A stretch of DNA of 64,000 bases from JAJVID01 sp035714085. Its GTDB lineage: Bacteria; Acidobacteriota; Blastocatellia; RBC074. Below are positions 1-9,351 of this stretch, piece after piece; the stretch's first letter is position 1, and every line of letters starts with the position of its first letter. The position numbers were made by a program, and so were the translations under genes. The stretch is from positions 1-64,000 of the forward strand of contig DASTMP010000298.1 of the NCBI GenBank assembly GCA_035714085.1, in the 5' to 3' direction. The notes below the pieces were generated by a model. It did not search any database. It saw nothing but the letters and a program-made list of their open reading frames with translations, and was not told where the DNA came from.

Positions 1-1
1 G

Positions 2-136
2 GTCAGCGATTATCTGGCCGCGTTCAATTTCAAACTGTTGAAAGATTATGACGCCGAAGAGCTGCATTCGAGATACTGCCCAGAGCGGGCGAAGCCGATG
101 AATTATGTGCGGATCGTCGCGTGTGAGCGGGCGTAA
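2..136 (+). CDS. C-terminal fragment of an unidentified protein
   Basis: An open frame runs in from the left window edge and ends at TAA 134-136, giving 44 residues that finish in YVRIVACERA. The tail (basic/acidic segment, then a hydrophobic strand ending AxER) faintly resembles the last strand of some class I SAM-dependent methyltransferases, but the fragment is too short to assign. No gene follows on this strand until 3476; the next gene is on the opposite strand. Confidence 0.5.
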   Translation, partial: VSDYLAAFNFKLLKDYDAEELHSRYCPERAKPMNYVRIVACERA

Positions 137-346
137 TCGCAAATCATACTCTCCCAACCGGAACCCTTTCCAACACGCCTTCGCCATAAAGTTCATACAA
201 CTTCAGCTCATCTATTTTCATGTTCGATGGCTCACTCAATGAGTGAAAGGGAGAAATCGCGAAACAGACTGGGGTTCTTCACTGCGCGGTGAGTTAATGG
301 CTGAGGACTTTGCGCCTGGCGTCGCAAAAGAGGGCGAGTCTTCTCT

Positions 347-1837
347 TTACTGCGAGCCATCGCTCTTAGCCCGCTCGATAATCAACTCCGCCACCTGCTT
401 GCTCAGCGCCAGCCCCGCGTCGAGATCGCTGCGGAAATGGATGCCCGCCCAGAGCCGCGCATTGGCGGCTTCCGCTGCGAGGCCTCTGATAAATTCCGCG
501 TCGCGAGGGAATAGGTAGGCCAACACTTCCGCCTGCGCGCCGGAAAGCGAGGCATGCGCCGACGGGTAGCTCGGATGATTGGGGTTCGGAAAGAGCGTCG
601 TGATCGTAGGATCGAGTTGATTCGGACGGATCGCCCAGTAAGTGTACTTGGCGTCCCAGCAGGCGATCGCCGAGTCGTAGTAAGCGATACTGACCAGCGC
701 GTAGACGCGGGCCGCGCGTGGCGGATTTGTGTCCAGCCGGTACTCCGATATTTTCTGACTGATCAGGTCGGCCCAGGGTTTGATGAAACCTACCGGCCCC
801 TGCCAGTAGAATGCCAGCCGCGTGGTGTTGAAAGAAGCGGCCGGCGCGGGGATCGAACGCGGGAAGTTTTTCACCTCGGCAAGATCCGTCGCCATTTGCG
901 CGGAATCGCAGGCCGGAGGCGGGCTAGGTCTGAACTGACTTCCGGAGGTGAGCGCCCAGGTCTTCCAGGTTCCCGCCAACGGCAGAACCGGGTTCGCGCC
1001 CTTCCAGTTGCAGGCGCCCTGCGGGATCGCGCCTGTGAAAACCGCATCGGAACCGTCAGCCTGTGCGCGAGCGATCACAAGCTGAGCCACTGCGCGCCCC
1101 AGCTCCAGTCCGTCCTTCACGTCACTCGGATATTGCACGCCGGCTAGTAGCCGCGACTGGCCGGCCTCTTCAGCCTTCGCATTGAAGAACGCCGCCTGCT
1201 GTGGGAAGAAGTAGGCGAGCACGGCGGAAGCAGCGCCTGCCGCCACGGCATGCTCGGAAGGATAAGATGGACTGTGCGGATTCGGAATGACCGTGGTCAA
1301 CGAATGATTGAGATCACTCGGCCGGGGTCGGCGGTACAGATATTTTGAATCCCAGGCCGCGACGATCGCGTCGTAAATCGCCACGTGGAGTGATGACATC
1401 AGCCGCGCCGCCGGAGGGCCGGCCAGGCTGTTCTGGATTACCTGATCAACCGCGAACTCATTCCAACGGAACGAAGGCGAACCCGCGTCCCAATAGCTGA
1501 TCAGGTCGAGCGCCGCCGCGTCACGATGCAAAGAGAGTCGCTTCAACATGCGTATCTCTTGTTCCGAGGTCGCTCTCGATGGCGGCCCTGGAGGCTGCGC
1601 TTGACTGACGTCCGAAAGCAGCCAGGTCTTCCATTTGCCCGCGTTTGGTTCGACCTGCCGCTCAAGTTGCGGACAAGAGAAGAAGAAGCCGCAGGGTCTG
1701 GCGGCTTCGCTTGGCGGCGCGGCGCCGTCTTGTGACCAGGCCGATTGTTGCGACAACACGCAGAGCGACAGACTCAACAGCAGAACATAACGAAGTCTTG
1801 AAGTCGAAGGACGCCCAGACTTGGTGAAGTACGTCAT
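347..1837 (-). CDS. Exported PAP2 / vanadium-haloperoxidase-like protein with two phosphatase domains
   Basis: 496 residues. A signal peptide (hydrophobic core about residues 17-30, likely cleavage near AWSQD) directs it to the periplasm or surface. Two copies of the PAP2/vanadium-haloperoxidase signature follow. Copy 1 has K165-x6-RP172, PSEH 193-196 and a third motif SRLLAGVQ with Q235; copy 2 has K397-x6-RP405, PSAH 425-428 and RLWAGIH with H467. In the family the third-motif His is the catalytic nucleophile (phosphatases) or vanadate ligand (haloperoxidases), so copy 2 looks competent and copy 1 degenerate. The ATG at 1837 has an AGGAG ribosome site 8 nt upstream. Substrate (lipid phosphate or halide) cannot be decided. 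It is a single-gene unit, transcribed in the same direction as the TPR gene upstream. Confidence 0.85.
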   Translation of the reverse strand: MTYFTKSGRPSTSRLRYVLLLSLSLCVLSQQSAWSQDGAAPPSEAARPCGFFFSCPQLERQVEPNAGKWKTWLLSDVSQAQPPGPPSRATSEQEIRMLKRLSLHRDAAALDLISYWDAGSPSFRWNEFAVDQVIQNSLAGPPAARLMSSLHVAIYDAIVAAWDSKYLYRRPRPSDLNHSLTTVIPNPHSPSYPSEHAVAAGAASAVLAYFFPQQAAFFNAKAEEAGQSRLLAGVQYPSDVKDGLELGRAVAQLVIARAQADGSDAVFTGAIPQGACNWKGANPVLPLAGTWKTWALTSGSQFRPSPPPACDSAQMATDLAEVKNFPRSIPAPAASFNTTRLAFYWQGPVGFIKPWADLISQKISEYRLDTNPPRAARVYALVSIAYYDSAIACWDAKYTYWAIRPNQLDPTITTLFPNPNHPSYPSAHASLSGAQAEVLAYLFPRDAEFIRGLAAEAANARLWAGIHFRSDLDAGLALSKQVAELIIERAKSDGSQ

Positions 1838-2001
1838 AGTTTTATCTCCTGAATGACTGAAGGTGGTGAGTGAAACAGCAACGATCCGCGGCGGTTGTTT
1901 GCCGCCTCCGGCGCGTCGCCGCAGAATTCTTCCGAGTTCGGCATCGAAGCGGACAATAATGGCTAAGCTACGTCGCGCCGCCCGTCGTTTCGGAAGGCTG
2001 G

Positions 2002-3168
2002 TTATCTCGCCGCACGACGTTGTTTCGTCTCTCGCAGCAACGCCGCGGCTTGAGACTTCAGATCTCCTCCCAGTTCACGGCACCTGGCGACATCGGCTTC
2101 GGCTTCATCCAGCCTGCCTTGAGCCAACCGTGCAACGCCGCGACCGCAATAGGTCTCGGCCTGACGCGGGTTGAGCCTCAGAGCCTGATTGAAATCCGTA
2201 ATCGCCCGCGTGTAATCCTGCTTCGCAAACCAGGCCACGCCTCGGCCGCTCCAGGCTTCGGCCAGTTTCGGGTCAATCGCGATGGCGCGATTCAAGTCAT
2301 CCATGGCGCGGTCAGGCTCGACTTTCATCAGCCACACGCGACCGCGATTGGTGTAAAAGCCCGCTTGTTGCGGATTGAGCGTGATGGCGTGGTCGAAATC
2401 CGCGAGCGCGCCGTCTAGATCGCCTTTATCCTGCAGAGCCAGCCCGCGATTATTCCAGGCGTCGACATTTCGCGCGTCCAGCTTAAGCGCCTGATTGCAA
2501 TCGGCGAGCGCCGCGTCCAGCGCGCCCTGAAGGCGATGAATGCTGCTGCGGTTGCTCCATACAATTGTATTGCGCGAGTCGAGCTTGATTGCCTGATTGA
2601 AATCAGTGAGGGCGCCGGCAAGATCGCCCTCATCGCTTCGCGCCCTGCCGCGGTTGTTCCAGGCTCGGGCGTCGCGCGGGTTGAACTCAATTACGCGACT
2701 GAAGTCCTTTATCCCCGCCGCGCGCTCGCCCTGCCCATAGCGGATGGCCCCACGATTCAAGTAGGCGTCGACGCAACGCGGGTTCAACTCGATGGCGCGG
2801 TCGTAATCTCTGACTGCCCCGTCCAGGTCACCATTGCGGCCCCGAGCGACGGCGCGGTTGTAGTAGGCGAGGGCGTAGCGCGAATCAAAGGCGATGGCGA
2901 GATCGTAATCGGCGATGGCGCGTTCAATTTCACCCTTCGCCATCCATGAGTTGCCGCGTTCGAGATAGGAAGCGGCTGAGGACGCGCGAGAATTCTGAGG
3001 TTGGCCATATACGGCCGTAGCGATGAGCAAGAGCAGGAGGATCGAATTATTCAAGATTCCCAGACGGAGCTTTTTCTCGCCGTTTTTGAAAGCCGAATTG
3101 ACGTTACTTACGGTATCGGCTGAAAGTCCGAGCGCGATAATGGCGGCGAGCGTGATCTGTTTGAGCAT
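2002..3168 (-). CDS. TPR-repeat protein with N-terminal hydrophobic anchor
   Basis: 388 residues from the ATG at 3168, chosen over an in-frame start at 3243 because GGGAGAGG lies just upstream and the protein then begins with a hydrophobic segment. Two hydrophobic stretches (about residues 4-16 and 36-52) could be a signal peptide or membrane anchor. From about residue 63 there are nine consecutive tetratricopeptide repeats, each exactly 34 residues, with the usual W/Y-x2-R-G, D-x-A-I and NP positions; the last is degenerate. A short basic tail follows. TPR arrays are protein-interaction scaffolds; the partner is unknown. It is divergent from the winged-helix gene at 3476. Confidence 0.85.
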   Translation of the reverse strand: MLKQITLAAIIALGLSADTVSNVNSAFKNGEKKLRLGILNNSILLLLLIATAVYGQPQNSRASSAASYLERGNSWMAKGEIERAIADYDLAIAFDSRYALAYYNRAVARGRNGDLDGAVRDYDRAIELNPRCVDAYLNRGAIRYGQGERAAGIKDFSRVIEFNPRDARAWNNRGRARSDEGDLAGALTDFNQAIKLDSRNTIVWSNRSSIHRLQGALDAALADCNQALKLDARNVDAWNNRGLALQDKGDLDGALADFDHAITLNPQQAGFYTNRGRVWLMKVEPDRAMDDLNRAIAIDPKLAEAWSGRGVAWFAKQDYTRAITDFNQALRLNPRQAETYCGRGVARLAQGRLDEAEADVARCRELGGDLKSQAAALLRETKQRRAAR

Positions 3169-3289
3169 GGCCTCTCCCTGGTTGTGACCGCCAGCCGCCG
3201 CGAACGCGGAAAAAAGACACACAAATCCTGAGTCGCCACTCAATCAATCGCGACGGGGCAGCGGTTAAAAATGTCGAGTTGGGTTAGCC

Positions 3290-3330
3290 GGGTAAGGCGG
3301 GGCTGATTGCTTGGGCGCCGCGCCTTACCC
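3290..3330. repeat. Inverted repeat in the 307-bp divergent spacer
   Basis: The spacer 3169-3475 separates the divergent TPR and winged-helix genes. The structure seen in it is a 14-bp inverted repeat with one mismatch (3290-3303 and 3317-3330, core GGGTAAGGCG), which could be an operator or a hairpin in either leader. No convincing -35/-10 pair was found. Confidence 0.45.
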
Positions 3331-3475
3331 TAAAATGAGCCTGACAGGGTTCAGTCTATTTTCGGCTCATTGCGCTGCGGACCTTACGCCGGACGCGGCT
3401 GCAAAATCTTATGAACACCCAAAAGAAAATCTCCGAAATTTCCTACGGATTTCTAGGAGAATTCATGGAGCGGCT

Positions 3476-5383
3476 ATGAGCCTGCAAACAAAGCACATCT
3501 ACGAATTCGGCCCCTTTCACCTGGATGCGGCGGAACACCTCCTGCTGCGCGATGGCGAGGCTGTCCCACTCACTCCTAAAGCCTTCGATCTGCTGCTTGC
3601 ACTGGTTGAGCGGCACGGACATCTGCAGGAAAAAGAGGAATTGCTGAAGAAGGTCTGGCCCGACACGTTCGTGGAGGAGGCCAATCTGGCCTCTAACATT
3701 TCCCTATTGCGCAAGGCGATGGGCGATGGGGAGAACGGGCATCGATATATCGAGACGGCGCCGAAACGCGGCTACCGCTTTGTCGCCAGCGTGCGAGAAA
3801 TAGTGAGAGAAATTGATGGACCTGACCGGCGAGGGCAACCCGAAGCACCGAATGCCAGTGGAGATCAACAATCAGTTCTGGCGAACATTGCAACAACAAG
3901 CACGAGCAAAACCCCGATAGAGTCGCTTGGCGCCTGGTTCCGGCGCCATAAGCGAGGCGCCGTGATTGGCGTGGCCATTTTCGTTGTTGCGGCGGCGACT
4001 GTCGCTTATTTCACCTGGGTGAGTCTTAGGCCGAAGATCAATTCCATCGCGGTCTTACCTTTTGTCAATGCCGATCCAAACACCGAGTACCTCAGCGATG
4101 GAATCACCGAGAGCCTCATCAACAGCCTTTCGCAGTTATCTCAATTGAAAGTCATAGCGCGCACCACCGCCTTCCGTTACAAAGGGAAGGATGTTGACCC
4201 TCAAACTGTCGGGCATGCCCTCAAGATTGATGCGGTGTTGACAGGGCGGGTAACTCAGCAGGGAGAGATGTTGATCGTTCAAGTAGACCTGGTGAATGCG
4301 GCGGATGGCGCGCAGTTATGGGGCGAGCGGTACTCTCGGAAACTCTCCAACATCCTTATCGTTCAGGAAGAGATCGTCCGGCAGATAACAGAAAGGTTGC
4401 GACTGAGATTGACCAGTGGAGAGCGAAAGCAGATTACTAAACGCTACACCGAGAATTTCGATGCTCATCAGCAATACCTGATGGGCCGCAAGGAGGCGGA
4501 GAAACGGACGGGAGAGTCGTATCAGAAAGCCGTTGAGCATTACAAGCGAGCTCTCGATCTGGACCCAAATTACGCGCTGGCATATCTCGGGCTCGCAGAC
4601 GCCTATTACCGGGAAGAGAACATACGCCAATCAAGGGCCGCGGCGGAGAAGGCGCTCGCGATTGATGAGTCGCTCGGCGAAGCTCACACCTCGCTTGGCA
4701 GGATCCTGTGGCAACACGATTGGAACTGGCCGGACGCCGAAAGAGAATTCAAGCGAGCCATTAAACTCGACCCCGGCAACGCCTTTGCTCATCGGATCTA
4801 TGGCTACTATTTAGCTTCGATGGGGCAATTCGATCAATCTTTCGCTGAACAAAAGCAGGCGTTACAGCTTGACCCTCTTTCGCCAGTCCTCAATTTGTAT
4901 GTTGGACATCCGCTTTACTTTGCCGGCGAAACCGACGCGGCGTTGGAGCAAACCCGGAAAACGCAGGAGATGGATCCGAATTTCGTTGAGACATATCTTA
5001 CCTTCGGAATGGTGTATGCCGAAAAGGGGATGTATGCAGAGGCTATCGCTAAACTGAATAAAGCGGCTCCTTCTGGAATGCCTCGTCCCGACGTTATATC
5101 GCTCCTCGGATACAACTATGCGTTGTGGGGCAAGAGGGACGAGGCGATCAAGAAACTCGACGAGTTGAAGGAACTCTCAAATCGAAGACAGGTTCCGGCG
5201 CGCGAAATGGCGATTATCTACACCGGCCTTGGGGAGAAGGACCAGGCGTTCAAATGGCTGCGACAAGCCTGTGAGGAGCGCGATGGGATGATTGTTTTTC
5301 TGAAATTCCATCCGTTATTTAAAAGCCTACGCGCTGATCCACGCTTCGCCGACTTGCTCCGATGCGTTGGATTGCCGCAGTGA
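3476..5383 (+). CDS. Membrane-anchored winged-helix regulator with TolB-like and TPR domains
   Basis: 635 residues. Residues 5-107 form an OmpR/CadC-type winged-helix DNA-binding domain (YEFGPFHLD, LTPKAFDLL, the recognition segment NLASNIS and wing TAPKRGYRF). A single membrane helix spans about 161-183. The exported part starts with a TolB/FlgO-like domain (SIAVLPF, YLSDGITESL, ARTTAFRYKG) and continues into tetratricopeptide repeats to the C-terminus. This one-component architecture, DNA binding inside and sensing outside, is common in Acidobacteria; ligand and target are unknown. An upstream in-frame ATG at 3311 was rejected: the ATG at 3476 has GGAG 5 nt upstream and matches the start of the paralogue at 5399. 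The two genes are 15 bp apart and nearly identical over the first 105 residues. Confidence 0.88.
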   Translation: MSLQTKHIYEFGPFHLDAAEHLLLRDGEAVPLTPKAFDLLLALVERHGHLQEKEELLKKVWPDTFVEEANLASNISLLRKAMGDGENGHRYIETAPKRGYRFVASVREIVREIDGPDRRGQPEAPNASGDQQSVLANIATTSTSKTPIESLGAWFRRHKRGAVIGVAIFVVAAATVAYFTWVSLRPKINSIAVLPFVNADPNTEYLSDGITESLINSLSQLSQLKVIARTTAFRYKGKDVDPQTVGHALKIDAVLTGRVTQQGEMLIVQVDLVNAADGAQLWGERYSRKLSNILIVQEEIVRQITERLRLRLTSGERKQITKRYTENFDAHQQYLMGRKEAEKRTGESYQKAVEHYKRALDLDPNYALAYLGLADAYYREENIRQSRAAAEKALAIDESLGEAHTSLGRILWQHDWNWPDAEREFKRAIKLDPGNAFAHRIYGYYLASMGQFDQSFAEQKQALQLDPLSPVLNLYVGHPLYFAGETDAALEQTRKTQEMDPNFVETYLTFGMVYAEKGMYAEAIAKLNKAAPSGMPRPDVISLLGYNYALWGKRDEAIKKLDELKELSNRRQVPAREMAIIYTGLGEKDQAFKWLRQACEERDGMIVFLKFHPLFKSLRADPRFADLLRCVGLPQ

Positions 5384-5398
5384 TCTAAAGGAACCGGG

Positions 5399-7600
5399 AT
5401 GAATCGGCAACCAAACCCTATCTATGAATTCGGCCCCTTCCACCTTGACGCGGCGGAACAACTCCTGCTGCGCGACGGCGCGGCTGTGCCGCTCACTCCT
5501 AAGGCCTTCGACCTTCTGCTCGCGCTGGTCGAGCGGCACGGACATCTGCTGGAAAAAGATGAATTGCTGAAGAAGGTCTGGCCCGACACGTTTGTGGAGG
5601 AGGCCAATCTGGCTTCTAACATTTCCCAGTTGCGCAAGGCGCTAGGTGATGGGGAGAACGGGCATCGGTATATTGAGACGGCGCCGAAGCGCGGCTATCG
5701 CTTTGTCGCCAATGTGAAGAAGGTGGAAGAGGAGGACACGGGGCAAATCATTCAGGAGCCACCCGGAATGCGAAGTCTCACCGAAGGAGATGTGTTAACG
5801 GCGGGTGGCGTCGCCGAAGAGGCGGCGCGCCGAGCGTCAAAGACTGAGTTTCTTACGAGATGGATTAAACGCCACAATCTGGTCGCCGCGCTTGCCTTAG
5901 CCATACTATTGATGCTGGGAGCAGTCCTCGTTTTTTTCTCCCTCAGGTCTCCACTACCGCCGAAGGTCTTGAGCTACGTCCCCGTCACAAGCGATGGCTT
6001 GGTAAAGACCTCGGCTTCGACGCATTTTTATTCGCTCTCTTCGTTGGTCAGCGACGGATCAAGGGTTTATTTCACGGAACGAACTGGTGGACAGAGCCTA
6101 CTCGCCCAAGTGTCATCCACAGGTGGAGAAACAGTTACGATTCCTTTGCCTTTCCCTAGCTTCAGTGTCCTTGATATTTCTCCAAGCCGGGCCGAATTGC
6201 TTGTAGCAGCCCCCGGCTATGACCTCGAGTCTACGTTGTGGGTGGCGCCGGTGTTGGGCGGCCCTCCTCGCCGTCTGGGCGATTTGATTGCTCACGACGC
6301 AGCTTGGTCGCCGGATGGCGGACAGATTGTCTATGCCTTCGGCTACGATCTGTATTTGGCAAAAAGTGACGGTACTCAATCACGTAAGCTCGCGCCCGTG
6401 GCTGGAAGGGCATATTGGCCACGCTGGTCGCCCGACAGTGGCAGGTTGCGCTTCACCGTGCAAAATCCGGACACACGCGCTACCTCGCTGTGGGAAGTTT
6501 CAGCCGATGGCTCCGACCTGCTTCCTTTACTTCCCGGATGGAATAATCCAGCTGCGGAATGTTGCGGCAGTTGGACGACAGATGGCCGATATTTCGTCTT
6601 TCAGGCCACACATAACCAGACAACTAACATCTGGGCGCTGCGCGAACGCGCAGACCTTTTCCAGCCAGCCAGTCGCGAGCCGGTACAATTGACTGCCGGG
6701 CCGCTGCACTTCTATGCGCCACTGCCGAGCCAAGATGGCCGCAAACTATTCGTGATTGGCGAACAGAAGCGTGGCGAACTGGCCCGGTACGATGGGAAGA
6801 CGAAGCAGTTTGTCGGTTATCTTAGCGGCATGTCGGCGGAAGGCGTGGAGTTTTCCAAAGACGGAGAGTGGATCGCGTATGTGACCCACCCGGAAGGCAG
6901 CTTATGGCGAAGCAGAGTGGATGGCAACGAGCGACTCCAACTGAGTGTTCCACCGATACGGGTTATCTTGCCACGCTGGTCTCCGGATGGAAGAAAGATT
7001 GTCTTTATGGGAAAAGAGCCTGGCAAGCCATGGAAAATTTATGTGGTTTCGGCAAGTGGTGGAAGCGTACAACAACTGATGCCAGAGGAACGCTACGAAA
7101 CCGATCCCACCTGGTCTCCGGACGGAAACAAGCTGGCCTTTGCAATAGGGACAAGGGCTTCTGGCAACGTCGCGATCCACTTGCTTGATGTGAATACTCA
7201 TCAGCTTTCTAAGCTACCCGGTTCCGATGGGCTGTGGTCTCCTCGCTGGTCGCCGGATGGACGCTACATCTGTGCGTTGCCAATGATGCCGCAGAAATTG
7301 ATGCTCTACGATTTCACGATCCAGAAGTGGACACAGTTGACCGAGCGGGGTGGAGGTTATCAACACTGGTCGCGGGATGGGAAATACATTTACTTTGGCA
7401 GCCCAAGTCAAAACGATCCGGGACTGTTTCGTGTACGGATTGCCGATCAGAAGCTCGAACAGGTGGTCAGTTTAAAAGGGCTTCGTCTAGCGCAAGGGGT
7501 CATGGCTAATTGGATAGGGTTGGCATTGGACGATTCCCCACTGGTGCTGCGTGACGTCGGGACTCAGGATATTTATGCCCTGGAGTTGCAGACACCTTGA
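5399..7600 (+). CDS. Membrane-anchored winged-helix regulator with PD40 beta-propeller sensor
   Basis: 733 residues. The first ~105 residues are a CadC-type winged helix almost identical to that of the preceding gene (DNA-contact segment unchanged), so both may recognise similar sites. A membrane helix lies at about 160-178. The rest is a TolB-like six- or seven-bladed propeller with WSPDG (PD40) signatures repeated: AAWSPDG, PRWSPDS, PRWSPDG, PTWSPDG, PRWSPDG and QHWSRDG. AAAGGA sits 6 nt before the ATG. The pair looks like a duplicated DNA-binding module joined to two different extracytoplasmic sensors. No enzyme motif is visible. Confidence 0.88.
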   Translation: MNRQPNPIYEFGPFHLDAAEQLLLRDGAAVPLTPKAFDLLLALVERHGHLLEKDELLKKVWPDTFVEEANLASNISQLRKALGDGENGHRYIETAPKRGYRFVANVKKVEEEDTGQIIQEPPGMRSLTEGDVLTAGGVAEEAARRASKTEFLTRWIKRHNLVAALALAILLMLGAVLVFFSLRSPLPPKVLSYVPVTSDGLVKTSASTHFYSLSSLVSDGSRVYFTERTGGQSLLAQVSSTGGETVTIPLPFPSFSVLDISPSRAELLVAAPGYDLESTLWVAPVLGGPPRRLGDLIAHDAAWSPDGGQIVYAFGYDLYLAKSDGTQSRKLAPVAGRAYWPRWSPDSGRLRFTVQNPDTRATSLWEVSADGSDLLPLLPGWNNPAAECCGSWTTDGRYFVFQATHNQTTNIWALRERADLFQPASREPVQLTAGPLHFYAPLPSQDGRKLFVIGEQKRGELARYDGKTKQFVGYLSGMSAEGVEFSKDGEWIAYVTHPEGSLWRSRVDGNERLQLSVPPIRVILPRWSPDGRKIVFMGKEPGKPWKIYVVSASGGSVQQLMPEERYETDPTWSPDGNKLAFAIGTRASGNVAIHLLDVNTHQLSKLPGSDGLWSPRWSPDGRYICALPMMPQKLMLYDFTIQKWTQLTERGGGYQHWSRDGKYIYFGSPSQNDPGLFRVRIADQKLEQVVSLKGLRLAQGVMANWIGLALDDSPLVLRDVGTQDIYALELQTP

Positions 7601-7604
7601 TCGG

Positions 7605-7705
7605 ATGAGTTTCAAAGCGACTATAAGCCACCATCCCCAGCGCATCTACGAATTCGGCCTTTTCCGACTCGATGCGGCGTACTCCCGCAATGATTTAAAG
7701 GAACC
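7605..7705 (+). pseudogene. Remnant of a third winged-helix regulator (internal deletion)
   Basis: An ATG at 7605, 4 nt after the previous stop, opens a frame whose residues 13-25 (RIYEFGLFRLDAA) match the first strand of the two winged-helix genes upstream. The homology then stops and continues at once with DNA matching the region around the stop codon of the first regulator: 7685-7705 aligns with 5375-5395 (CCGCARTGATYTAAAGGAACC). The simplest reading is a third tandem copy that lost nearly its whole coding sequence. The open frame runs on to about 7811 without recognisable content. Confidence 0.7.
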
Positions 7706-7746
7706 TGAATACATATCGAGCGATTCTTTAGCCAAAGCACAGCCAG

Positions 7747-7774
7747 TTTTCATAAGAGGCGCCCGTGCTATAAT
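7747..7774 (+). promoter_or_regulatory. Candidate sigma-70 promoter for gatB
   Basis: A perfect TATAAT at 7769-7774 lies 16 nt after TTTTCA (7747-7752, four of six consensus positions). Transcription would begin near 7781, about 40 nt before the gatB start and its AGGAG site. It lies just downstream of the degraded regulator copy. Confidence 0.5.
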
Positions 7775-7822
7775 TCCACATTCAACATTCGACGAAATCA
7801 CAAAGCTGTAAGGAGAGAAGCG

Positions 7823-9292
7823 GTGAAAGAAGGTTGGGAGGCCGTCATCGGCCTTGAAGTACACGCGCAACTCAAAACCGATTCAAAAATCTTCTGCGCC
7901 TGTTCGACTGAATTCGGGCAAGAGCCGAACAGCAACACCTGTCCGGTATGCCTTGGTCTGCCCGGCGCGCTGCCCACGCTCAACCGCGAGGCTGTGAAGA
8001 TGGCGGGCAAGGCGGCCCTCGCGCTCAATCTTAAAATCAACGACGAATCGATCTTCGCGCGGAAAAATTATTTTTATCCCGATCTGCCGAAGGGCTATCA
8101 AATCTCGCAGTACGACCGCCCCTTCTCGGAGCGCGGCGCTGTCGAGATTCTGACCAGCGAGCGCGACGAGGGTGGACGCGCCGCCGACTGGCGTCTCAAG
8201 AGGTTCGGAATCACTCGCGCGCACATCGAAGAGGACGCGGGCAAATCGGTTCACGACGTCGGCGATCCCAACAAGTCTTATGTCAATCTGAACCGAGCCG
8301 GAACGCCGCTGCTCGAAATCGTCAGCGAGCCGGATTTCCGTTCGAGCTGGGAGGCTTACGATTACGTCAACTTCCTGCGCCGCACGCTGCAATACGTCGA
8401 CGTATGCGACGGCAACATGGAAGAGGGCAATCTGCGCTGCGACGCGAACGTCTCGGTGCGCCGCGCGGGCGAAACGAAGCTTGGCGTGAGGGCCGAGATC
8501 AAAAACGTCAACTCGCTCAGGTTTCTGCAAAAGGCCATCGAATACGAAATCGACCGCCAGGTCGCCCTTCTGGAGACCGGCGGAAAGGTCACGCAGGAGA
8601 CCCGGTTATGGAACGAGAAGGAAGGCAAGACCTACACGATGCGTTCGAAGGAAGACGCGCCCGATTACCGCTACTTCCCGGAACCAGACCTGCCGCCGCT
8701 CGAAGTCAGCAAAGAGTGGGTCGAACGGCTGCGCGACGAACTGCCCGAACTGCCCGAAGCGCGCCGCCAGCGCTTCATGCGCGATTACGATCTGAACGCC
8801 GACGAAGCGTTCAGGCTGACCGGCCAGCGCGAATTAGCGGATTACTTCGAGGCCGCGGCCAAAGCCGCGAACAACATTCGCGCCGCCGCGAATTGGGTAT
8901 TGTCCGAGCTGCTGCGCGAACTGACGAACGCAAAGGTCGACATCACCGAATGCAAGATCAAGGCCGAAGACCTCGGCGCGATGATCCGCTTGATCGACGA
9001 CAAAACGATCTCCGGCAAGATCGCGAAAGACGTCTTTGTCGAGATGTTCGCGACCGGCAAGGCGCCGGCGGAGATCGTCAAAGAGAAAGGCCTTACGCAG
9101 ATCACCGACGCTTCGGCGATTGAGAAGATCGTTGACGAGGTGATCGTGGCCAATCCAAAGCAGGTCGAAAATTACCGCGGCGGCAAGACTGCGTTGATGG
9201 GCTTCTTCGTCGGCCAGGTAATCAAAGCCTCCGGCGGCAAAGCCAATCCGCAAGCGGTCAATGATATTTTGAAGAAGAAGTTAGACGCTTGA
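7823..9292 (+). CDS. gatB: Aspartyl/glutamyl-tRNA amidotransferase subunit B
   Basis: 489 residues starting at GTG, with AGGAG 7 nt upstream. GatB is the kinase/tRNA-binding subunit of GatCAB, which converts Glu-tRNA(Gln) and Asp-tRNA(Asn) to the amidated forms. Visible signatures: IGLEVHAQL, the zinc-binding pairs C25-x-C27 and C40-x2-C43, YPDLPKGYQISQYD, LNRAGTPLLEIV and NVLEGNLRCD-like MEEGNLRCDANVS; the C-terminal ~150 residues match the helical tail/YqeY domain. Length is normal. gatA and gatC are not adjacent, as in many non-Firmicutes. It appears monocistronic. Confidence 0.97.
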   Translation: MKEGWEAVIGLEVHAQLKTDSKIFCACSTEFGQEPNSNTCPVCLGLPGALPTLNREAVKMAGKAALALNLKINDESIFARKNYFYPDLPKGYQISQYDRPFSERGAVEILTSERDEGGRAADWRLKRFGITRAHIEEDAGKSVHDVGDPNKSYVNLNRAGTPLLEIVSEPDFRSSWEAYDYVNFLRRTLQYVDVCDGNMEEGNLRCDANVSVRRAGETKLGVRAEIKNVNSLRFLQKAIEYEIDRQVALLETGGKVTQETRLWNEKEGKTYTMRSKEDAPDYRYFPEPDLPPLEVSKEWVERLRDELPELPEARRQRFMRDYDLNADEAFRLTGQRELADYFEAAAKAANNIRAAANWVLSELLRELTNAKVDITECKIKAEDLGAMIRLIDDKTISGKIAKDVFVEMFATGKAPAEIVKEKGLTQITDASAIEKIVDEVIVANPKQVENYRGGKTALMGFFVGQVIKASGGKANPQAVNDILKKKLDA

Positions 9293-9351
9293 TGTTTCCC
9301 ACAGCGGTACGCTCCCCATACCGTACCAGTTCCAAGAATCAATGACACGTT

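Noticed and set aside
144..221. A reverse-strand 25-codon ORF (MKIDELKLYELYGEG...) in the spacer after the partial first gene
   Set aside because: It reads protein-like but has no ribosome site, no homology I can name and lies in a 210-bp gap; it may be a truncated gene start, but cannot be supported.
7601..7822. Full small gene (68 codons from 7605) after the PD40 regulator
   Set aside because: Only the first 25 residues resemble a known domain and the rest covers intergenic sequence and the gatB promoter; treated as a pseudogene remnant.
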